Shown here: piece by piece, positions 35,069-47,099 of the stretch
How positions within the stretch are numbered: the first letter of the stretch is position 1
Layout: each line of letters starts with the position of its first letter
Notes under the pieces: generated by a model
What the model was told of the DNA's origin: nothing
Database searches by the model: none
Seen by the model: the letters and a program-made list of their open reading frames with translations, nothing else
Position numbers and translations under genes: made by a program
Assembly (NCBI RefSeq): GCF_963259705.1
Contig: NC_081846.1
Location: 58,247,205 to 58,311,204, forward strand
Reading direction: 5' to 3'
Source: Myotis daubentonii
Taxonomy: Eukaryota; Chordata; Mammalia; Chiroptera; Vespertilionidae
Length of the DNA: 64,000 nt

Positions 35069-35080
35069 CCAGTAGGTGGC
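35069..35080 (+). promoter_or_regulatory. Candidate CTCF site (non-repeat)
   Basis: CCAGTAGGTGGC fits the CTCF core consensus (CCASYAGRKGGC) at all twelve positions and lies outside any repeat I recognise. Confidence 0.35.
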
Positions 35081-35364
35081 GTCTTCTAAATCATACCGCA
35101 ATCCTACACTAGAAAAAACAACGCTTAGATCCTGAATCCCTCATTTTTTTAAATTTAAATAGATAGAAATGGATTTATAAAGAAAGGATGAAAAATGGGG
35201 TTGGAGATGTGTTCAAATGAATTTTCCTGTCACGTTCTAATGCCAGAAACCTCCGTTGCCAACTCAAATCAAATTTATACAACATAGACTTTGAATGAGG
35301 TACGCTTGTCTCTATAGAAGTACAAAAATGAGCCACACAAAGTTTGCAAGGACCTGACAATACA

Positions 35365-35580
35365 TTAATAGCATTATTGCTATTGCTCAGATCTCACTAT
35401 GTGTCCGACGCTGTAAGTGGTTGATTCTCATGTGTATTGTCCTGAAATTTAATAAAAACCTCCGTGAGAAAGACATTCATTCTCCCAACGCTCAAAGACT
35501 CTGAAAAATAAATAATTTGCCCAAGTTCATACAGCTTTTCAGTGGCAGGACTGAGATTTAAATCAGGGTCTTTTCATTAC
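35365..35580 (-). mobile_element. MIR SINE
   Basis: Antisense MIR: ctcactatgtgtccgacgct, a aataatttgcccaagttc block, and ttcagtggcaggactgagat. Confidence 0.7.
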
Positions 35581-36039
35581 AACATAAGCTTTTCTGGTAG
35601 TGAGGTAAGACAATTGCCTAAATATGCAAGGCAACCGGAAACAACATAAATTGCTAAGAGGCTCAAAGAAAAGTACAAGTAGAGCCTTTGGGTAAAAGTG
35701 TCATAAAATACTTCCTAGTGGATGTAATACTTGAGATAGGGCTTGACACAGGGCTCTGGCTTTGGAAGAGAGAGTGAGGAGGATGCTAAGTGCTGTGCTC
35801 TGAGGAGGCAGGTGTTCCAGATATGGGGGAAAGAATAAGCCAAGAATGGACATAGGAAATTATGTTTGGTATTATGGAATAGTTCTCTATGGAAAGGTGA
35901 AAAAAGAACTGGGCACTGTGGGTTGATAAACCTGAAAAGTAGCTGGATCATGTTATAAGGAGTTTATACTTAATACTACAACAATGGGTCAATGGGCAAA
36001 ACCTGAGGTTTTTTTTTCTTCTCATTTATTTGTTTTCTG

Positions 36040-36093
<54 letters not shown>

Positions 36094-36755
36094 GTTATTA
36101 TGGAAAATATAGAATATTTTTAAATTAATTTTGATTGAATGTTTACTATGACTAGATAATGTACTATGTGATTTACCAATATTATCCCAATTTGGAGGTG
36201 GGAGACAAGAGATTTAGAGATGAGTTAGGAGACTGGGTTGAAGACTATTACAATAGCCCACATGAGCAATTCTGAGAGGCTAAATTTACTTTACTGTGGG
36301 GACTCTATTGAGTCCATGTACTGCTCTGCTCCCACGTGTCTCTGAGTTGCACAGCTCCTGAAGTACATTTCCTGTCTGGCTTCAAGTTCTTGGAGGTGAG
36401 TAAGCTAATCAATAAATAGAGCTTTAAAGTCATAGCTCTCTTCATCTAAAGGTCAGTGGTAGGGCTGTCCAATATTCCTTTCTTGGATTCAACACAAAGG
36501 CTTGACAAGAGCTTCTAATATACCTGCGGATTTATCTCACGCCCTGAGAGCATGTGAATTTTCCTGCTTTCCATCAGACAGTGTGCTGAGCAAAGTTATC
36601 AGAGGATCCTAGGAGGAACGGCATTTTTTCATGATCACATCACTCTCACCTTCTTGCAAAATCAGAGACAACTTGTTTTTTTTCTTTGTTCCTTAAGGAA
36701 AAATGTGTTTAATTATTTTGTTGCATTTCTCCGCTGAAAAACAACACGTTGCCTT
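35581..36755. other. Intergenic with a (TG)n microsatellite
   Basis: (TG)n lies at 36041-36092. No gene or other repeat seen. Confidence 0.55.
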
Positions 36756-36770
36756 AAATTCCTGGTGACG

Positions 36771-39144
36771 GGAAACTAAGATGGTGGCATAGATAAACAC
36801 CGGAAAATTGCTGCCTCCCACAACAACTTCAAAAAAACAACATAAAGACAAAACGGACATCATCCAGAACTACAGGAAAGCTGGCTGAGTGGAAATTCTA
36901 CAACTAGAAGGAAAGAAAATCACACTGAGAGCCAGAGGAGCTGCGGAAGTAAAGTGCAGAGGTACTGAGGCTCACGCGCACAGAAAGGGGCTGGCACCTG
37001 AGGACACGGCTGTCTTTTTGAATCGGGAGGGAGTCACAAGCTCCTGACTGCTCTGAACTCCGGTTCCGGGAAGTCTCTGGGGACCCAGGACTCATACGGG
37101 GAGAAACTGGACTGTCTGGCAGTGGGCAGAACTCGGAACTTGAGGTCGGCTTTCCCTCAGAGGTGCTTGCAGCAATTACCGGGACACTGAGACGTGGGGC
37201 CCCTTAGGGCAGGGCTGAGAATCCGCCATAGCTGCTTGCTCCGCCCTTTGATTCCCAGAGACCCCGCCCCACCCAGGCTGCAGCAGAGGCTTTTGCATAT
37301 GAATGCCCCGGCCCTTTGCAACCTGAAAATTACCTAACTGCAGCTGGGCCAGACAGACCCAGAACTTCCAAGAGAAGGCCCAAGGCCCCACAGCAGCTTG
37401 CATTGCTTCACAGCTGGGCCTCATCAGGGTACCTCCAAACTCCAAAAAAGGAAGGAGAATCTGCAGTTCTCTTCATAGCTCCTGCTGTGTAACCTCAGGC
37501 AGAGGCTAAATTAGCACCTCCTTAGATCCAAGAGCCAGTGTACCCAGTGGTCAGAGGGGGACCATCCAGATTACAACTCCTCAGATCCATACGGGACACA
37601 CTCAGGGTGCAGACTCAGTGAGCACCAAAACCCCACTGAAGCAAGTCTTGCCCCAGAAGGGTGTCTTCAGCACAGAAGTTCTCCCACTCCAGACACAGCT
37701 GATTCTCACTGCCAATTGGCCTGGAGGTCAATTCCTCCCAGTGATCCTACAACAATCAAGGCATAACTACAATAAGACTGTGCACAAAGCCCACAAGGGG
37801 GTACACCAAGAGTGTCCACCTCATGTAACTGGGGAGGCTGAGCCACTGGGCTCTACAGGACACCTAGCACACAAAACCACTCTATCAACACAGGGAAGCA
37901 TAAAAAATGTGGAGACAAAGAAACAGGTCACAAATGACAGAAATGGAGGAAAACAAACGACTGGATAGAGTTCAAGGCCACGTTTATAAAGTTTTTCAAG
38001 AATTTTATGGAAACCGCCGATAAATTTAGTGAGACCCTCGATAAATCTAGTGAGACTCTCGAGGATATGAAAAAGGACCAACTAGAAATTAAGCATACAC
38101 TGACTGAAATAAAGTATAATATACAGAGATCCAACAGCAGACAAGAGGATCCCAAGAATCAAGTCAAAGAATTGAAATACGAAGAAACAAAAAAGACCCA
38201 ACCGAAAAAGAAAAAAGAAAAAAGATTCCAAAAATATGAAGATAGTGTAAGGAGCCTCTGGGACAACTTCAAGCGTACCAACATCAGAATTGTAGGGGTA
38301 CCAGAAGAAGAGAGGGGGCAAGATATTGAAAACCTATTTGAAGAAACAATGACAGAAAACTTCCCCTACCTGGTCAAAGAAATAGACTTACAAGTCCAGG
38401 AAGCGCAGAGAACCCCAAACAAAAGGAATCCAAAGAGGACCACACCAAGACAAATCATAATTAAAATGCCAAGAGCAAAAGACAAAGAGAGAATTTTAAA
38501 AGCAGCAAGAGAAAGACAGTCAGTTACCTACAAGGGAGTACCCATACGATTGTTAGCTGATTTCTCAACAGAAACCATGCAGGCCAGAAGAGAGTGGCAA
38601 GAAATATTCAAAGTGATGAATGCCAAGAACCTACAACCAAGATTACTTTATCCAGCAAAGCTATCATTCAGAATAGAAAGTCAGATAAAGAGCTTCACAG
38701 ATAAGAAAACGCTAAAGGAGTTCATCACCACCAAACCAGCATTGTATGAAATGCTGAAAGGTATGCTTTAAGAAGAGGAAGAAGAAAAAGGAACTCTTAC
38801 CATTTGTCACAGCATGGATGGAACTGGAGAGCGGATAAATACCACATGATCTCACTCATTTGTGGAATATAATGAACAACATAAACTGATGAACAAGGAC
38901 TGATCCAGAGATGGAGAGGCATTGATTGGACTGTCGGGCCTTGGAGGGAACGTAGGGGAGGGTGGGGGTAAGGGGGAAAGATCAACCAAAGGACTTATAT
39001 GCAAGCATATAGGCCTAACCAATGGACATGGACAACGGGGTGGGGGGGGGGGGTGAGGGCATGAGCGGGGGGGCGGGGTAGAGGGTAACGTGGGGATAAG
39101 GACACATATGTAATATCTTAATCAATAAAAAACATATTTAAAAA
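36771..39144 (+). mobile_element. Half-L1 (HAL1-type): 5'UTR, ORF1, 3' end, no ORF2
   Basis: The element is 2374 bp. It begins ggaaactaagatggtggc, with a YY1-like aagatgg near the 5' end as in L1 promoters. A GC-rich 5'UTR of about 1.17 kb follows, then ORF1 (37943-38771), then a few tens of bases and the L1 3' end (38800-39120) with an A-rich tail. ORF2 is absent. A perfect 15-bp duplication, aaattcctggtgacg, is at 36756-36770 and 39145-39159, so both ends belong to one insertion. HAL1 elements are a known class of L1 derivative with only ORF1. An internal deletion of a full L1 before insertion is the alternative. Confidence 0.88.
37943..38771 (+). pseudogene. L1 ORF1p (RNA-binding chaperone), one frameshift
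   Basis: L1 ORF1p forms trimers, coats L1 RNA and assists retrotransposition. From 38007 an open frame of 254 codons runs to a stop at 38769-38771. It has an N-terminal coiled-coil-like stretch (residues about 1-80, rich in E, K, D and L), a lysine-rich patch (68-75), the RRM-like domain opening with NIRIVGVPEE (about 93-102), and a C-terminal domain with PRQIIIKMPRAKDKERILKA (about 148-167) and ALYEMLKG at the end. An ATG at 37943 begins the expected N-terminus in another frame, and its reading joins the 38007 frame only if one T is discounted in the TTTT at 38003-38006. The copy is therefore probably broken by a 1-bp insertion, although the 38007 ATG could still start a shorter protein. Confidence 0.8.
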
Positions 39145-39159
39145 AAATTCCTGGTGACG

Positions 39160-40540
39160 TTCAAAATGAGGCTGCTGACAGTGACATTACTTTCACGCAG
39201 TCCTGCTTCCCCAGGAGGATCATAAAATGTTTTCAAACTACCAAAGAGCATGTGTGCATATATGATTCAAAATTCCCTCTCTGCGGTTTTATAAACACCT
39301 GCACAAATTCCATTTCTATGTAGCTGACACAGAGTCTCCGTGAACAGAGAAACCATTCTTTCCATTAAAATGTACTAAGAAAAATCCCACTGCAAGTAGA
39401 CAGAATTATAATTGCTTAGCTTAAAGCTCCAGAGAGCCCAGCTCATTGGGGGCACTCCCTTGTGCATCTGGGAGAGCAGACTCTCTAAATTATGACCAAG
39501 AGAGGGAAATGATTTCATTTTGTGGGGATTCCCCCTTCCTTATCTGTGCGGTTGCTCTGCAATGGTCTCATACATGATTCATTCTCTACTGCATGGATTC
39601 ATGTGAAGAGGAATCTATGGATCAAGGTCTACAGTCACGCTGCTATTTCACACTCTCTTAGGATCAGTTTCCACCAAGTCAATGCACTGGGGTGTTTGTA
39701 GTGGCCATAGGCTAATCACACACTAATCCCTATTCGAGGTAAGGAAGATGAAACCATGGTACTCACCCAAAGTGTGTGTTATTAGCTAGAACAGATGCCA
39801 CCATTGTTTGCAGTGACATCCTACAACAAGCCATTCTAAAGGATGCCAAGCAAAGAATGAAGGTTTTCTGGGGACTATAGGAAGGATAGGACTGAGGCCA
39901 CATTAGATCTAAACTCCATGTATGTGCACCAATCTCAAGAGTAGACATGTCACAGCCTCCACATTGCCTTCCACTGAGTAAACAGAACCTTTCAGTTACC
40001 AAACACCAGTCTGGCCTCAGAAGTTTCAGAGTCTGGCTTGTTAAAAAAAAAAAAAATCCATGCATATGTAGATGAGATATGCCCTGTTCTTTCAGGAGAC
40101 TTTCTTTCTCAAATAATAATAAAAATAATACATACTCTTCATGGAGGAGCAATGAGAAGCGGCAAGAATTCGCTCATGCCTGATTGTGAAGCTGACCATC
40201 GTTGCTCTAAACAGGCCCCTTAAGTCTTGATTTAGACCATTTCCTACTCAAGACTGAATTTTAGGAGATTTGGTAGAAAAATATCAGATGCTTTAGTGTT
40301 TTTAATTTTCTTACAGTTTTTTGTAAACTGCTACAAGCGTCAGTCAAACTTGTGTCAGAAAGATGAGAGAGAAGCTAATATAACTTGATTGTGAGAAGCA
40401 TTTTTGGCCAGTAAGAAGCAATTCAAGATAGTTGAGTATCAAAATTATATGGCCCGCAATGGTTGAAAGAGCTGAATTTTCTGCCCCTAGCTAGTCAATG
40501 AAAATGAAGTCAGAGACAGGATAATTAGTGTATTAGTCTC
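39160..40540. other. Intergenic, nothing recognised
   Basis: No gene or repeat ends seen. Confidence 0.45.
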
Positions 40541-40542
40541 CA

Positions 40543-40950
40543 ATTACTGCACTGACAAATTACCACACATTTAATGACTTGAACAGTACAAATTAATATT
40601 TTCAGTTCTGGAGGTTTGAAGTCTAAAATCAAGGTGTTGATAGGGCTGTATTCCATTAAGAGGCTTCAGATGAGAATTCAATTTCTTGCCTTTTTCAGCT
40701 CTTATAGGCTGCCCACGTTTCTTAGCCCATGATCCCTTCCTCGCATCACTCCAACCTCTTGCCTACAACCCATACTACTCTCTTTAACTTTGCCTGCTTT
40801 GAAAGTATTACATTAGATTCCATCTAATAATTTCCCCATTTAACATCCTTACTTTAATCATGTCTGCAAAATCCCTTTCACCATGTAAGGTAACACTCTC
40901 AGGTTACAGGAATTAGGACGTGGCCACCCTTGGGCTGGCCATCATTCAGA
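40543..40950 (-). mobile_element. MLT1-type LTR
   Basis: The antisense MLT1 order is visible: gtgtattagtctccaattac at the left, a ttttcagttctggaggtt block, ctcgcatcactccaacctct, then a taatcatgtctgcaaaatcc block. Diverged. Confidence 0.7.
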
Positions 40951-41527
40951 TGAACACACTCAGCTGGAGATATTAGGGGACTCAAAATAAGACTGAACCC
41001 TCAGGTCCACCCAAGTACCCCCTGCTACTCACCTTCCTTGTAATTGGGAAAGGTTATGTGACATTGTTGAAATCCTTGGATCCAAATAAGTATGAAGCCA
41101 ACTCTGGACTTTCTGCAATGCAAACAGGCCTTGCCCAGGGTCACAAAATAGCAAAGCCATGATTTCATTCCAGGTCATCTGATAGCCGAGTCCATCCTCT
41201 TGACCACTATAGGGGTCACTGATCATAATACTCATTTGTCCTCTATTTGAGGGGGCCTCTTAATTCTTGTTTAGTGCTATCCTTCCCCATCTTGAACCCC
41301 TGTCTGGGCCACAGGGACTTACATTGTGGCTCCTTTCAGAGCTATACTCTCCACTAATCCTCACCAAATTACCAGCCTATTTCTTCCGATGCTTTTCTTG
41401 ACATGCAATGACTCACTGGGAAGCTAGGCCCCAGATTCTAGGATCACAAACAGGACACCTTCCCTGGGATATAAGAAAGGCTTTGTTTTTAGAGAAATGA
41501 TTGACATCCCCCTCCCCGCCCCCCACC

Positions 41528-41570
<43 letters not shown>

Positions 41571-42371
41571 TGCACACACACACACACAAGTGACTCACCT
41601 CTAAGTTTGGAAAGCATGCTTCTTATGAGATGCAACTGAATTTTCAAATTCTGTTACATTAAATCCTTAAAACTTAAGTGCTATCCATAGGCTACAACAC
41701 TGGCTTCCTGGGAGAAGCCATCCTTTTCTTGAGATCTGGTATTGCCAAAATGATAGCTGTTGCTTCACACTAGGCATAAACATAAACACAAGGTGCCAAC
41801 TTAATTTATACCCAGTGGAAGGCGGTTATTGTTTTTTAAACTAAAATATTTGGAAACTGATTGATTTTATTGTATTATGATATTTTATATTTCTGTCTTA
41901 TAAATTTGGAATGTTTATTCCTTAGGTGAACCATATCAGATTATTCTATCTCCTCAGGGACCTTCAGAGTTGCACACTTCCCTGAGTTATTACTTTATTC
42001 TCTACAGAAGATTCTGTGGGTTATTAGTAGGATTTTGAGCTGAAAGTTTGCACATGGTACCACTCTGGTTCAGAAAGGTACTGAAAGCCCAAAGTAGTGA
42101 TGATGTTATGTCAACCTGAGATTTGCATAAATATTGCCCCCAACCTGCCAGGATAAAACACTGATCTTTTAAATTTACTTCTTGTTTTTATTCAGTGCTC
42201 ATTGTCTGTTGGAGCTATAACCTAAACTTGTGGCTTGGCTTTTCATATGTTATTGAAGGTCAGGAGCTATGACTTTTCCTTAAGTCTTGTTTTTGGACCT
42301 AATATAGCCTTAATGTTAATCATTTGGCATTTGACAAATGGAGTGTAGATGTTTACATAATTTTATTTCTA
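40951..42371. other. Intergenic with a (CA)n microsatellite
   Basis: (CA)n is at 41532-41588, interrupted by GCACATG. A faint MIR-like word is at 41125-41200. Nothing else is recognised. Confidence 0.5.
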
Positions 42372-42740
42372 TCCTATATAATAAAAGGCTAATATGCAAT
42401 TTGACCGAACAGTGGAACGACCGGTCGCTATAATGCGCACTGTCCACCAGGGGGCAGACACTCAACGCAGGAGCTGCCCTCTGATGGTCAGTTCGCTCCC
42501 ACAGGGGGAGCGTCGCTCAACCAGAAGCTGGGCTCACAGCTGGCGAGTGCAGCAGCAGTGGCAGGAGCCTCTCCTATCTCTGCGGCAGTGCTAAGGATGT
42601 CCGGCTGATGGCTTAGGCCCGCCATTGGTCAGACATCCCCCAAGCGCTCCTGGAAAGTGAGAGGGCGCAGGCTGGGCTGAGGGACCCGCCCCCCCGCCCC
42701 CCCCCCCCGAATGCACAAATTATGTGCACTGGGCCTCTAG
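42372..42740 (+). mobile_element. HeliBat, most complete copy
   Basis: Left end TCCTATATAATAAAAGGC; right end gcacaaattatgtgc hairpin then gggcctctag; flanks A (42371) and T (42741). It contains the inverted repeat 42436-42495 with tccaccagggggcagaca. A C run precedes the 3' hairpin. Confidence 0.93.
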
Positions 42741-43955
42741 TACTTTATAAACCCAGGTGAAGAACTTCTCATTATGTTTTGTTATAGATTTAATAGTTGA
42801 TACATTTATATGAATTTATATAATATCCTTTACTAGAAAGCATAATAACTAGGGGAAAAGGCAACTAATTCAGTAAATCATCTAAAAAATTATGTTTCAT
42901 ACTGTGGACATTATGTAATAGTATTTGAATTAAGGATCATTAGTGCAAATTCTAATATATTTTACAAGTAATAGTTTGTTACATACAATGGGTGGCAACT
43001 TACCTTGTTAAGGATAAAAGACCCTATGTTTTATTTTCTAATTGGGTAGATTCATCTTGGCGTAAATGTACCTCATGTTGCCAACTACTTGTAGGAACAT
43101 AATACATGCTGCAAACCAATGACCTGATGTCCATTATTCTGTAGCACAGCATATGAACACTGCTCTTTCTAGAGGCAAACACACTGATTGGTTGATACTG
43201 ATGGAACTCTGTATCATTTCTCTATCTTTGAAGATCTGAAATTTAATGACAGGAAAAAATGTCAAAGCATGGCATGAAAAAGAAGATATTAAAAAAATTA
43301 AACTTCCATAAAAACTAAGCCAGGGGTATGAACTGCAGGTTGCTCTAGGGTCATAGAAATCTAGGGGTGGAAAAGATAAACTCAACTTCCTACACTCTGC
43401 TGTGTCCCCTGATTAAGGACCGTGGCAGTTTCAAGGGAATGGAGAGTGACTGAAGACAGGTCTTCAAGGATAATGTGAGCATCTCTCTGTTTGTATGTTT
43501 ATTGCAGGGCATTCCATAGAATCGTGTCACTTTCTGCTCTTAAGGATCTCACAGTCTAGTATGTCCCTAGCTTTGGTGTTGGTTTTTGTATTTTTCCATC
43601 AAATTTCATACATTATTTCCTTCTTGCCTTAGATCCCGGGCTGTTTAAAATCCAAGTTAGTGGGATGGACTGACCTAGCCCTCAAACTCCAGATTCTGAT
43701 CCTTGAATCGAGTGATTAACCCTGCTATTCCTGGTGAGAGAAACACCCTGGCCCTCCCAACACTGTCCTCAGCAGCTGGGGTGTCCACCTTAGGGAGGGC
43801 TTGTCCACCTCAGGCACTCAGCTGCCCTTTCCTGGATACAACTACTTCTTGTACATCTTGCTGCAAGGTGGGTCATTCATCAAGCTGGAGCCCAGTGGGA
43901 CTTATGGCTGAAGGAGACAGTAGCGCCCAGGCCAGGAAAAGCACTCGGCTTCATC
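42741..43955. other. Intergenic, nothing recognised
   Basis: No feature seen; a 97-codon frame at 43703-43996 resembles no family. Confidence 0.45.
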
Positions 43956-43959
43956 TATG

Positions 43960-44170
43960 CTGCAAACTCTCATTGGTAGGCTTGCTGGCTGTGTGACCTT
44001 GAACAAGTTCCTCAATCTCTCTGGTCTTCACTTTTCTAGTCTGTTGAAAAGGTATAATAATAGTACCAACTTTACAGGGCTTTTATGCAGATCAAATGTG
44101 TACTACTTGTGAAGCAATTTGAATAGTGCCTGGCATATAGTAAGTGCTATATAAGTGTTTGTCAAACAAA
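43960..44170 (+). mobile_element. MIR SINE
   Basis: Words ggctgtgtgaccttgaacaa, a ataatagtaccaac block and gtgcctggcatatagtaagt. Confidence 0.75.
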
Positions 44171-44194
44171 ATAAGATCAAACAAATGAAGGATA

Positions 44195-44690
44195 ACCGAC
44201 TATGCCACCCCAAAATATGTCTCTTTGGCCTAAGAATTACTGTGAGCCAATTATTTTTCAGAAACAGCAGACACTGGAGAATCTCTGAAAGCAAAGCAGA
44301 GGATGTAGAAACATTCCCCTTTGGGGTGGGGAATGGACATTCATAAAGAAAATCTCTGTGTGTCTCCCTCTTTGTACTAGGAAAGAAGAATGACTAAACC
44401 ACAACAGAATCTCATCAATGGAAAAGTTGGAGAAGGCATAACTACTGCAGGACAGACCTTGCCCTCCTTTACTGTGCTTCCCTGGTAATCCCTCATAGCT
44501 CCCCCCGCCCCCCTTTCTTTCCTTTCTCTTTAGTTGAAAGTGATATTTAAGTAACTTGGGCCATCTCAGGGAATTACTCAGTTTCTCTGGGTATCTCCTA
44601 GGTATACCTGAGATACACTTGTTAATAAACATCTGTTCCCTTTTCTCTGTTTTTACTACAAGGCCTCAGCCAGTAACTCAGAGAGTGAAA
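44195..44690 (+). mobile_element. Solo LTR-like sequence (endogenous retrovirus class)
   Basis: From a tatgccaccccaaaatatgt start, through a purine-rich middle, to a ttaataaaca block with AATAAA at 44624-44629 and a U5-like gcctcagccagtaactcaga stretch. The order matches a mammalian solo LTR as I remember it; no gag, pol or env sequence is present. Confidence 0.5.
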
Positions 44691-45112
44691 ACTATTGGGT
44701 AGAGAAGGATGAGTGCAGACAGGGAGATAATTCCAGGATCTGTAGACATGTCTTCATGTCCGTGGTGATACGGGAAAATGGGACTGGAACGTGGGCAGGA
44801 TGGTTCCTGGGTTCTTTGTCCAGTGGAGTCGAAGAATGAATCCACGGATGAAAGGTGGTATAGCAAAACGTGGAAATTATTGAGAAACAAGCACAGACTC
44901 CCACGTGGGGAGGGGGAAAGAGTCCCACGGAGTCCCCCTCTTCTTAAGGCTGCCGTTTTCCTGCCTTGATAACCCATCTGACTGGTCACTATTTCCCCTT
45001 TGATTTGGTCACTATAGAAACTCCTGAGCTCAAGCCTTTACTGTTCTCCTATTCCCTCTGAGCTTTTCTTCCTCCCTCTTTGAATGAGGGGCTTCCTTCC
45101 CTTCATTCTGTA

Positions 45113-45215
45113 AATGTGTACCTTTTGCTACTCTCAGTTCCCTTATCTTATGGAAATGTAACTTCTGCTGCTCCCAGCTCCCTTGTCTTATGGAAATGTA
45201 CCCTTTGCAGCTCTA
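45113..45215 (+). repeat. 40-bp tandem repeat, about 2.5 copies
   Basis: The word ttatggaaatgta recurs at 45148-45160 and 45188-45200, with matching flanks (ctcccagctccctt). Confidence 0.85.
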
Positions 45216-45412
45216 TAGCCCGGTGCTTTTCCATGGACCCCTTAATTCCTAAAATGTCCTAAACTGGCCTATTTCACCCCAAAAAGTTCTTTCATTGGGA
45301 GAGGATGAGCCTAGTGCCATGTTATTTGTCATTCCTGACAAAAATCTTAGAGAGCCTAGCTTCAGATATAATTTTAAAGGTGATACATTTATAATTACTA
45401 TCCAACCTCTCT

Positions 45413-45415
<3 letters not shown>

Positions 45416-45462
<47 letters not shown>
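45416..45462 (+). repeat. (CT)n microsatellite
   Basis: About 23 CT units directly before a minus-strand SINE tail. Confidence 0.95.
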
Positions 45463-45469
<7 letters not shown>

Positions 45470-45683
45470 TTAATATGTTTTTATTGATTTCAGAGAGGAA
45501 GGGAGAGGGAGAGAGAGATAGAAACATCAATGATGACAGAGATTCATCAATCTGCTGCCTCCTCAATGCCCCCTACTGGGGATTGAGCCCCCAACTTGGG
45601 CACCTGTTCCTGACTGAAATCAAACCCAGGACCCTTCAGTCTGCAGGCTGAAGCTCTATTGACTGAGCCAAACCAGCCAGGGC
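45463..45683 (-). mobile_element. Ves SINE
   Basis: Minus strand, complete. The word ctcttcttctct occurs just before the CT repeat (45409-45420) and just after the head (45683-45694), and is probably the target duplication; the CT run would then be expanded target or tail sequence. Confidence 0.85.
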
Positions 45684-45814
45684 TCTTCTTCTCTTTAGAA
45701 AAGATCTGAAATGTATTCTCTTGGGAGTAAAACTTATTCATTTATAATATTCAATAACATATTATTTTATTGAGTACCTACCTAGTTCAAGGCAGATGTT
45801 ACATGGTGAGGACA

Positions 45815-45954
45815 CATTCTGTTTCTTTGTTATGGAGTGGGGCCACAACATTAGTAACAAAGAAACAGAATTTCCGGAGGATGAGGCCCAGCAATCAGGA
45901 TTTTAAAAAGATTCCCAGGTGATTCTAATGTGCAGCCAAGGTTGGGAACCACTG
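45815..45954. mobile_element. Truncated copy of the palindromic hAT MITE
   Basis: It matches 23844-23987: part of the left arm (ctgtttctttgttatgg), the central gaggccacaacattag-like spacer, the whole right arm, and the end gaaccactg. The outer left arm is missing. Confidence 0.85.
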
Positions 45955-45970
45955 CCCTAAGGGCAGGCTA

Positions 45971-46652
45971 TGTTGGTGCTATATAATTTTACCAATGTGA
46001 ACCAAAGGGGCCACATGCTAACCTGACTAGCTCAGGGAAGGCCTGCATGGCAGTCTTGCATACTCAGAGACCTGAAGTAACCACAAAGGATCGTCTGAAA
46101 TTAAACTTTAACTGAAGCAGTTATGGTGGGTAGTCACCTCCTAGGCTGGTATCTTCCCTGACAAGGTCAACCTTTATCTTTACTGAGTTTATTGTCTTTT
46201 TGCATCTATGATAACATATCCTTGCAATGCCAGGGTAACTTGCAACTTCCCTTTTTTCAGGACTACTCAGGGCACAACCAAATGCCCTGGGCGCCAGGAC
46301 AGATTACCACAAATTCCTTCATTGTTATTGTTATCATGCTAATTGTTGACTGTTAACTATACTGTACCCACTTAAGTAAAAGAAGTATGTGTCTATTATT
46401 TTACTTTTTATCCAATCCCAGAGGTCCCCCACCCCTTTGCTTCCTCCCTCCTCCCTAATCTATCACCAATGGATTTCATATAACCCACTTACGTCTTCTC
46501 CTTTGGTTGTAAGGTATAAAAATAGATGAAAAACTGCCATTCTCTGGAGCCAATCCATTGAGATTCTGCTTCCTGGCAATTGTCAACAGTTTGGCTCAAA
46601 TAAACTCACAAAATTCTTTACAGGTTTGAATGCTTTTACGTTAACACCAGCA
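45971..46652 (+). mobile_element. Probable solo LTR with TATA box and poly(A) signal
   Basis: The proposed ends, tgttggtg and caccagca, are imperfect inverted repeats (7 of 8). TATAAA is at 46515-46520 and AATAAA at 46599-46604, about 85 bp apart, as in an LTR. No target duplication was found, and no retroviral coding sequence is nearby. Confidence 0.5.
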
Positions 46653-47099
46653 TCATGCAGTATCCATAGAGAATACAGAGACAATTTCTGATTGGAGGAG
46701 GCAGAACTTCATGGGGGAAGTTATGTGAGGGGTTTAAAGGGTGGGTTGGGCTTCAATAGATGTAAATAAGCTGGAGAATAAGAAGCTACAGACCAAACGC
46801 ATTACCCTAAAATTGTAATCTTTTTGCTATTAGCAAGATGGCAGGATTTTTTTCCCCCTCTTAAGTCCCTTCTCTGGGCTCCTGAAAGCAAAGCACGGGA
46901 TCTGCGGCCAGAACTGCTTCTAATGAAGTTGTCCTGTTTACAGGATTTGATAAGCTGTTTTTATTCTTGAATAAATAAGAAACGATGCCATTGTCCCCTA
47001 CAAAATAGCTCAGGCTTTACTTGAGCAAAATCTGTTTGGAAATGTTAAGCTGGTTTCACAGAACTAATATGCCTCAAGGTGGTCATTCTCTCTGGATTA

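Noticed and set aside
37176..37445. Antisense 89-codon frame in the L1 5'UTR, reminiscent of the primate L1 ORF0 idea
   Set aside because: No sequence resemblance and no evidence of translation; GC-rich DNA favours chance open frames.
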